This document shows positions 58,130 to 64,000 of a stretch of DNA of 64,000 nt, in pieces. The notes under the pieces are model-generated. The model was not told the DNA's origin. It ran no database searches and saw only the letters and a program-made list of their open reading frames with translations. Made by a program: the position numbers and the translations under genes. The stretch's first letter is position 1; each line of letters starts with the position of its first letter. The stretch is from Ricinus communis (Eukaryota > Streptophyta > Magnoliopsida > Malpighiales > Euphorbiaceae), in the NCBI RefSeq assembly GCF_019578655.1, contig NC_063257.1, forward strand, positions 3,100,001-3,164,000, given 5' to 3'.

Positions 58130-60677
58130 TTGCTCCTCTTTCTCTTCCTTACCTGTGCACAATATATACATACTAGGTGTTAAGACGATTGAAAATTCTT
58201 TCAGGAATTGGTCCGGAGTAGCCTTGGGATACAAGAAGAGATACAATGTCAATTTGGAAAAGGAATAAAATAAGAGAATGGACTAACATTCAAGTCAGTT
58301 AAAGAGGTCATTGAATTGCAAACGTTAAATGCTCGACTTATAGGAACTTCTACATTGTCTGCACAGTATCTGAATTTGGTGCTCAGAAATTGTTAACAGA
58401 CCATGATGGTTTAGACACTTTATGAAATGGCAATTGTTTCCAAATGTTTGTGCCATCTTCACATTTGTAGTTTACCTGATACATTTTCGAGTGTAGAAGT
58501 TGTATTAACATGTCTGCTGAGGTTTAATGCGTCGTAACGTTTCATGTTGTACATTTAAAAATAAAAAAGGGTGTTTCACTTAATATGGTTAAATGCGAAT
58601 GCAACATTACTAAAATGGAATGAATTTGATGGGCTCAGAGATTCGACACATGCCATTGTTGGAAGGGCTTCTTACTAAAATGGAGATGTTAGTTTAGTTC
58701 TTAAATGTTGTTTGTTTCCTTTTTCTTTTTTACACCTGCAGCTAACACGGCGTTAAAATGCACATCTCAAACATAAGTAGGGTCTCTTATTTGTAATAAT
58801 AAAATTATAATGCAATGATAAGGGCATAAACATCAGTTTCTTTTTCTTGGTGAATCAATATTGTCTTGTCGATGCCTAACAGAAAAATCATTTCCACCTC
58901 ATTCTTTCTTCATGAAATCTTAATATTTTCTTTTTAAATTCCTAATAAAAAGGTTATTTCCGCCTTCTTTCTCCTTGAAAAGTCAACATTATGTTTAAAA
59001 TTTCTAATACAAAAATCACTTCCACTAAGCTCATACACTGAAAATTCGATTTTGCTAGATGTCAAGCTATCATTCAACCGTAAGCTTTTGTATATCCAAT
59101 TCCAATTCCTCATATTTAATAACGTCAGATGTAAAAAGAAATTAAGGATAAAATATTGTTTTATTTAAAGTTAGAGAAACTGAAGTGCAATTAAACGACT
59201 GTAGCGTTGTAAATTTAGATATTAAAAGACAAAAGTAATTTATTATGTAGAAAGGCAACACTTGCACAAGAATGTAGAAGGTAATCATAATCAGTTCAAC
59301 CAATTAGCATGGATGATTGATCAAATGATGAATGAGCCTATCCACGTGTTTGCTCTGCCTTAGGTAGGATTGACTACTCATTCTTATAAGCACGAAATGC
59401 AAATAGTAAAACTAATAGCCCATCCCTCTAATTAGTAAATTAGCAAATAGGTTTGACATGGTTTCAAAATTTTGATAGTCTACCATACTTTAGGGTTTTG
59501 AGTCGTGTAAAACATGATTCCAAATCATTTTTCTATGAGTTGTGAAATACTGATATCTGACCTAAACCCATCTTTTAATGTCATCGATTGATTTTAGAAT
59601 AAATAATAAAAGTAAATTTTTTTTAAAAAAATAGAAATAGAATTAAAAATTAGAAAAATACCCTAACGGACAAAAGCGACATTTCAATGCATGTAGGAAG
59701 TTGACGGGCCAACCAAATAGTTGTTGGCGGGCCTGCTTGGCTGCTAATTCTGAAGATTCTTAGCGTACATACCTAAGCTTGCTTCAGCAAATTCCGTAAT
59801 TACATCCCTATCCCTACTTACTACTCTCAATTCTTTCTTCTTCTTTTATTTTTTTTTTTTTAAAAAAAAACAATCTTCCTCCTGCTCTCAGGATCTTTTC
59901 GTAACTATTTAAAATATATTACATTTTATTATTTATTGAGTGATATAAAAAATGCAATTATAAAATTTGAAATATATGTTACTCTCTTTTTACTCAAGTG
60001 TATTCATTAAATGAATGTAAGTTAGAACAATTGATAATCTCCCTCAAAAATCTAGTTTGCTATTTACTTGCATGTCCCAACTTCCAAATGGGTATTAATA
60101 GTAACAGAGGAAAATGGAAATTAGTAGGTTAAAATGCTGATGAGACATCAATCCATGTTTTTATTATTTTTATCTATAGACAGCAACCCTTTTTAGGTTA
60201 AAAGTTGAGAAGTCAGAAGCTAGGAACCACATTTTTATAGGTGGAACATATTTCGAGCTCAACCGTAATTGAACTATATTAGTGGTCCAAATTAAAATTT
60301 AAGCCCCAAAGGAAGGGCTTAATGAGGGGTAGACTAGGAATTTTGAAGAGATAATCTAGAATTATTTGGCACCAACAGGATGGGAAAGAAGTAAAGCTTT
60401 ACTTCCTCCTGCCTTTTTGTCTTGAAGGCAAGTAAATCAAAAGCACTATATAAATGCCACATGGTGCTCTCTAAATGGTCTCACATGATCATTTGAGTTT
60501 TACTCTAAACTTTGCTCTCTTAATCCTCCAACCACTATACTCTAAATCCCTTCAAAGATTATGCTAATCATCATGATTAATTACTATAAATAAATTGAAA
60601 ACCGAAGGAAGTAGTTGATATATATTTGCAAAGCAAAGTCCCCTTTTGAGGTATTGCATTTTTTGCTACGCTTAAAG
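58130..60677. other. Spacer between TIC22 and GUX, including the GUX promoter
   Basis: TIC22 3' UTR, then AT-rich spacer without a recognised gene. GUX promoter and leader occupy about 60300-60677. A poly-T/poly-A junction near 59845-59870 and a CTTCCTCCTGC word near 60400 stand out. Confidence 0.5.
60447..60454 (+). promoter_or_regulatory. TATA box of the GUX gene
   Basis: TATATAAA, 223 bp upstream of the ATG. Leader sequence with TCTAAACTTTGCTCTCTTAATCC follows. Confidence 0.55.
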
Positions 60678-63417
60678 ATGGCTCATGGATTCTCCCTTCA
60701 AAAGATAGTGAAGACCACACCTTCAAAGGCATTAGTTATTAGAATCAACTTGGTTTTCCTAGCTTTCTTTCTTGTTATCTATGCCTCTCTTCTTCTCCGG
60801 CCATCATCTTCGGTATATTTTGATAATGCAGCTTCTCTCGTTAGGTGCTCACTTCGCGAGTGCCATCACAAGGTAAGGTGAGCCTAATCACCTTATTCTT
60901 TTGTAAGAAGTAATGGTTTGGACATTAATTAATTGATTAATCCAATGTGTGTTTTGATTACCCATTTGGTTAATCTTGAGTTTTGCAGATGGAAAATGGT
61001 GTTAAGATGAAAGCAGTACTGGAAGAGTCTCAACCCGATACAAGAAAGCCAAGAGGAAACATGACCAAGATTGAGATGCTAAGCTTCATGAAAGAAATAG
61101 GCAAAGGAATGAAGATTGCCATGGTGAATATGGAAGAGAATGATGTCAGTGATTGGAAAATACATGGAGAGACAATACCAATACATTTTGAAAGGGTATC
61201 TGAGTATTTCAAATGGGAAGATTTATTTCCTGAATGGATTGATGAGGAGGAAGAATTTGAAGGTACATCCTGTCCAGAAATACCAATGCCAGATTTTAAA
61301 GCTTATGATGATATGGACGTAATAGTAGCCAAATTGCCTTGCAAGTATCCTCAAGAACTATGGAATAGAGAGGTGCTTAGGCTTCAAGTTCATCTTGTAG
61401 CAGCAAATTTGGCAATGAAGAAAGGTAGGAGGGATTGGAGTTGGAAGACTAAAGTAGTGTTTTGGAGCAAATGCAGGCCAATGCTTGAGCTGTTTAGATG
61501 TGATGACTTGGTAAAACAGGAAGGTGATTGGTGGTTCTACGAGCCGGAGATGTCAATCCTTGGACAAAAGCTTTCACTGCCTGTTGGTTCTTGCAAGCTT
61601 TCTCTGCCCTTGTGGGCACAAGGTATGGCTCAAAGAAAACTACATAAACTATTGTTTGAAGTGATTGTCCTTTTCTTCCACTGCCTTGCCTGATTTTATA
61701 GTGTTAAGAAGTATCAAAAAAAAAAAAAAAAGAAACTGTTGCCATTCCGTAAAATGAAAACGCGCCAGGTAGGGGTCGAACCTACGACTTTCTGCTTAGG
61801 AAACAGACGCTCTATCCACTGAGCTACAGGCGCATTTGTTTATAGCTCTTGCTTATCCATACTTGTATCAAAACGGAAAAACTCAAGCCCAAGAAATGAA
61901 ATAATAGTGTGTAGGGAAAGAGAAAGATAGAGCAACTACTTGAGACAGTAAATGAATTAGCAATGTGGACTTATCAACAACTTGGAAGAAATCTTGCTTC
62001 CTTAATGATGAAGCTAATTATTAATCAAGGATGTGGTAGTTGTGCTTTTGATGTATCTTTTGCTGTCTTTCTAGAATTTTGTGGATACTTTTATATATAT
62101 ATTGCTATCAATAGGAATCATGATGCCTTAATTATCTGTAGTTAGCAATTGGTGGAATCAATTAACTAGACAATGGTAGATGGCTGACCCCATAATAATC
62201 ACAGATCATTGAAAGCTGAAGAACTGTTTTTCACCAAGAGTAGGGTACTTAGTTGTCCAGCAAATTCAGTGTCATGTTTCAATTATGACAGGTAAATTTA
62301 TATGTGAGTTTACTTAATATTCAACAAACTCGTGCGCAACTCACACAAAAATAAAGAGAAATGCAAACATATATAAGTTCTTTTTAGTGAATTATTCTTA
62401 ATTGTATCTTGTAAGTTAGTTTCTACTGCTATATATGTATTAAAATGAATAACAAGATGAATATATTGATTTACAGGTATTAACAATATTTTTGATCTCT
62501 CAAAGATTGAAAGCACCACAAAGACAAGCAAAAGAGAAGCCTATGCCACAGTCTTGCATTCATCAGAATCCTATGTTTGTGGAGCCATAGCACTTGCTCA
62601 AAGTCTTCGCCAATCAGGCACTAAACGTGATCTTATCATTCTCTTAGACAAATCTATCTCTGAATCCAAACGGGAAGCTCTCGCTGCAGCCGGATGGAAG
62701 ATCCGACTGATTAAGAGAATTCGGAACCCTCGAGCCGAAAAAGACTCATACAACGAGTACAACTATAGCAAGTTCAGGCTGTGGCAGCTTACTGATTATG
62801 ACAAAATTATATTTATTGATTCAGACATAATAGTTTTACGTAATCTTGACATCCTCTTTCACTTTCCTCAAATGTCCGCCACGGGAAATGATATATGGAT
62901 CTTTAATTCAGGTATTATGGTAATAGAGCCATCAAATTGCACGTTCAAATTCTTAATGGATCGACGAAAGGATATTATCTCCTATAATGGAGGCGATCAA
63001 GGTTTCCTTAATGAAGTATTTGTGTGGTGGCATAGGTTACCAAGAAGGGTGAATTTTTTAAAGAATTTTTGGGCTAATACTACACTTGAGGCAGGTGTCA
63101 AAAACGAGCTATTTGGAGCCGACCCACCAAAAGTATATTCAATACATTATTTGGGACTAAAGCCTTGGAACTGTTATAGAGACTATGATTGTAATTGGAA
63201 TATTGGGGATCAAAGGGTTTATGCAAGTGATGTTGCACATAAAAGATGGTGGAAATTTCATGATGGGATGGATGAGAAATTGCAGAAATTTTGTGGGTTA
63301 ACAAAGCAGAGAAAGATAGAATTGGATTGGGAAAGAAGGGTGGCTAGACAGACAGGTTTTCTTGATGAGCATTGGAAGATTAATATTACAGATCCTAGAC
63401 GTAAACATTTGATTTAG
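60678..63417 (+). CDS. GUX: GUX/PGSIP-type xylan alpha-glucuronosyltransferase (GT8)
   Basis: Three exons: 60678-60872, 60989-61622, 62477-63417 (CACAAG|GTAAGG, GCAG|ATG, CACAAG|GTATGG, TTACAG|GTATTAA), phases 0 and 1; 589 residues. It is a Golgi type II membrane enzyme: short basic cytosolic tail, transmembrane segment at about residues 18-40 (ALVIRINLVFLAFFLVIYAS), stem, an N-terminal plant-specific region (WKIHGETIPIHFE, LPCKYP), then the GT8 catalytic domain. The domain has the metal-binding DSD at about 391-393 (IIFIDSDIIVLRN), FNSGIMVIEPS, NGGDQGFLNE and HYLGLKPW. The family transfers glucuronic acid from UDP-GlcA to the xylan backbone in secondary walls. Which GUX paralogue this is was not determined. 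A tRNA gene lies antisense in intron 2. Confidence 0.92.
61757..61760 (-). terminator. RNA polymerase III terminator of tRNA-Arg
   Basis: TTTT on the minus strand directly follows the tRNA 3' end, the usual pol III stop. Confidence 0.75.
61761..61833 (-). tRNA. tRNA-Arg (anticodon CCU)
   Basis: The 73-nt minus-strand sequence folds as a cloverleaf. Acceptor stem GCGCCTG pairs with CTGGCGC (one T-T mismatch). D arm is GCTC..GAGC, anticodon arm TCTGT-TTCCTAA-GCAGA, T arm GTAGG-TTCGACC-CCTAC, discriminator G. The CCT triplet in the seven-base loop gives anticodon CCU, reading AGG. Internal A and B boxes (TAGCTCAGTGG, GGTTCGACC) are intact and the CCA end is not encoded. It has no intron. It lies in GUX intron 2 on the opposite strand. 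Confidence 0.96.
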
Positions 63418-64000
63418 AGATAAGTTGTATCAGAGTTTTGATTTGGTTTCCTTTTCCCTTTTGTTTTTCCTCCTTTTTCTTTCTATTTTCTTTTCTTTCT
63501 ATCTAATTTTGTATTTTGTAGAAAATTATATGGAATGTTTCTCCATATAAGTTATATGTGAATAGTTAAATATTCTAGACAAACACCTCTTCAGGTTTCA
63601 CCTCAGGGTCACTTCAGTTCCTACTCTTTCAGGATTAGGACAGTTAAATATTCTTAAAAGATAGTAAGGAACCAAAATCTGTATACCTAAAAAAACTTAG
63701 GAATTTATATGTAGTATAAATTCCAAATTCTTATAATTAAAAGACTAAAGCATATGGTTGGGGACTAATTTTGGTAATCCTGAAATGACAAGGTGTATGG
63801 AAAGAGGCAGGTAAGGAAAATGATGGCTTGCAAAGCAATGATTTTGGACTAGAGAAAGACATAGTGGAGGGTAAAGTTTGGTTGGACAAATCTATTTAGG
63901 TGTACCTACTTTGAGCATATATGAATTATATTCATATGGAATTCCAATACCGATTGCACATACTAACTAGTCTAAACGTTTAGCATTGCTATTGGGTGTT
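63418..64000. other. 3' flank of GUX
   Basis: T/C-rich probable 3' UTR (TTTCCTTTTCCC tracts to about 63510), then AT-rich spacer to the window end. No further gene seen. Confidence 0.5.

Overview
The window is nuclear DNA of a flowering plant, probably a dicot. The genes have introns with GT..AG borders, the intergenic DNA is very AT-rich, and there are Ty1/copia, Ty3/gypsy, Mutator-like and LINE remnants, a CC-NBS-LRR gene and a xylan glucuronosyltransferase. The mix would fit Malpighiales (for example Euphorbiaceae), but the species is inference only.

Layout. 0-1.7 kb: 5' end (LTR, primer-binding site, broken gag) of a decayed Ty3/gypsy element that runs off the left edge. 3.5-54 kb: a scattered family of seven small EF-hand (calmodulin-like) loci at about 3.6, 10.6, 19.5-20.5, 41.7, 46.6, 49.0 and 53.7 kb. 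Six are on the minus strand and one (20 kb) is on the plus strand. They share the plan EF-hand / aromatic-Arg linker / EF-hand, and several have a TATA box close upstream. Five look intact on the minus strand, with the second EF-hand of the 53.7 kb copy degenerate. One carries an in-frame TAG between its two EF-hands. The plus-strand copy has degenerate loops and is modelled here with an extra proline-rich first exon.

Between the third and fourth EF-hand loci lie a DC1 zinc-finger protein with a degenerate P-loop-kinase-like N-terminus (21.3-22.6 kb), a nearly gag-less copia element with perfect 5-bp target duplications (23.0-27.0 kb), a CC-NBS-LRR with a very long linker and no MHD motif (27.7-31.0 kb), a second, Tork-like copia element (31.7-36.7 kb) and a DUF4220/DUF594 membrane protein whose start lies in a 13-nt mini-exon (37.0-39.4 kb). 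To the right of the EF-hand array are two conserved housekeeping genes: nine-exon TIC22 (chloroplast protein import) and three-exon GUX (xylan glucuronidation). A tRNA-Arg(CCU) sits antisense in the second GUX intron.

The gaps are AT-rich. I could resolve a probable 2.5-kb solo LTR (15.7-18.2 kb), two members of a Mutator-like family with 10-bp target duplications (6.5-7.6 and 49.4-49.8 kb), an inverted-repeat MITE at 50.5 kb, a LINE RNase H remnant at 45.5 kb and several local tandem duplications. The strongest candidate for a coherent but uncharacterised system is the diversified EF-hand array; the rest are known families with individual oddities. All exon borders are my reading of splice consensus and frame continuity, without transcript evidence.
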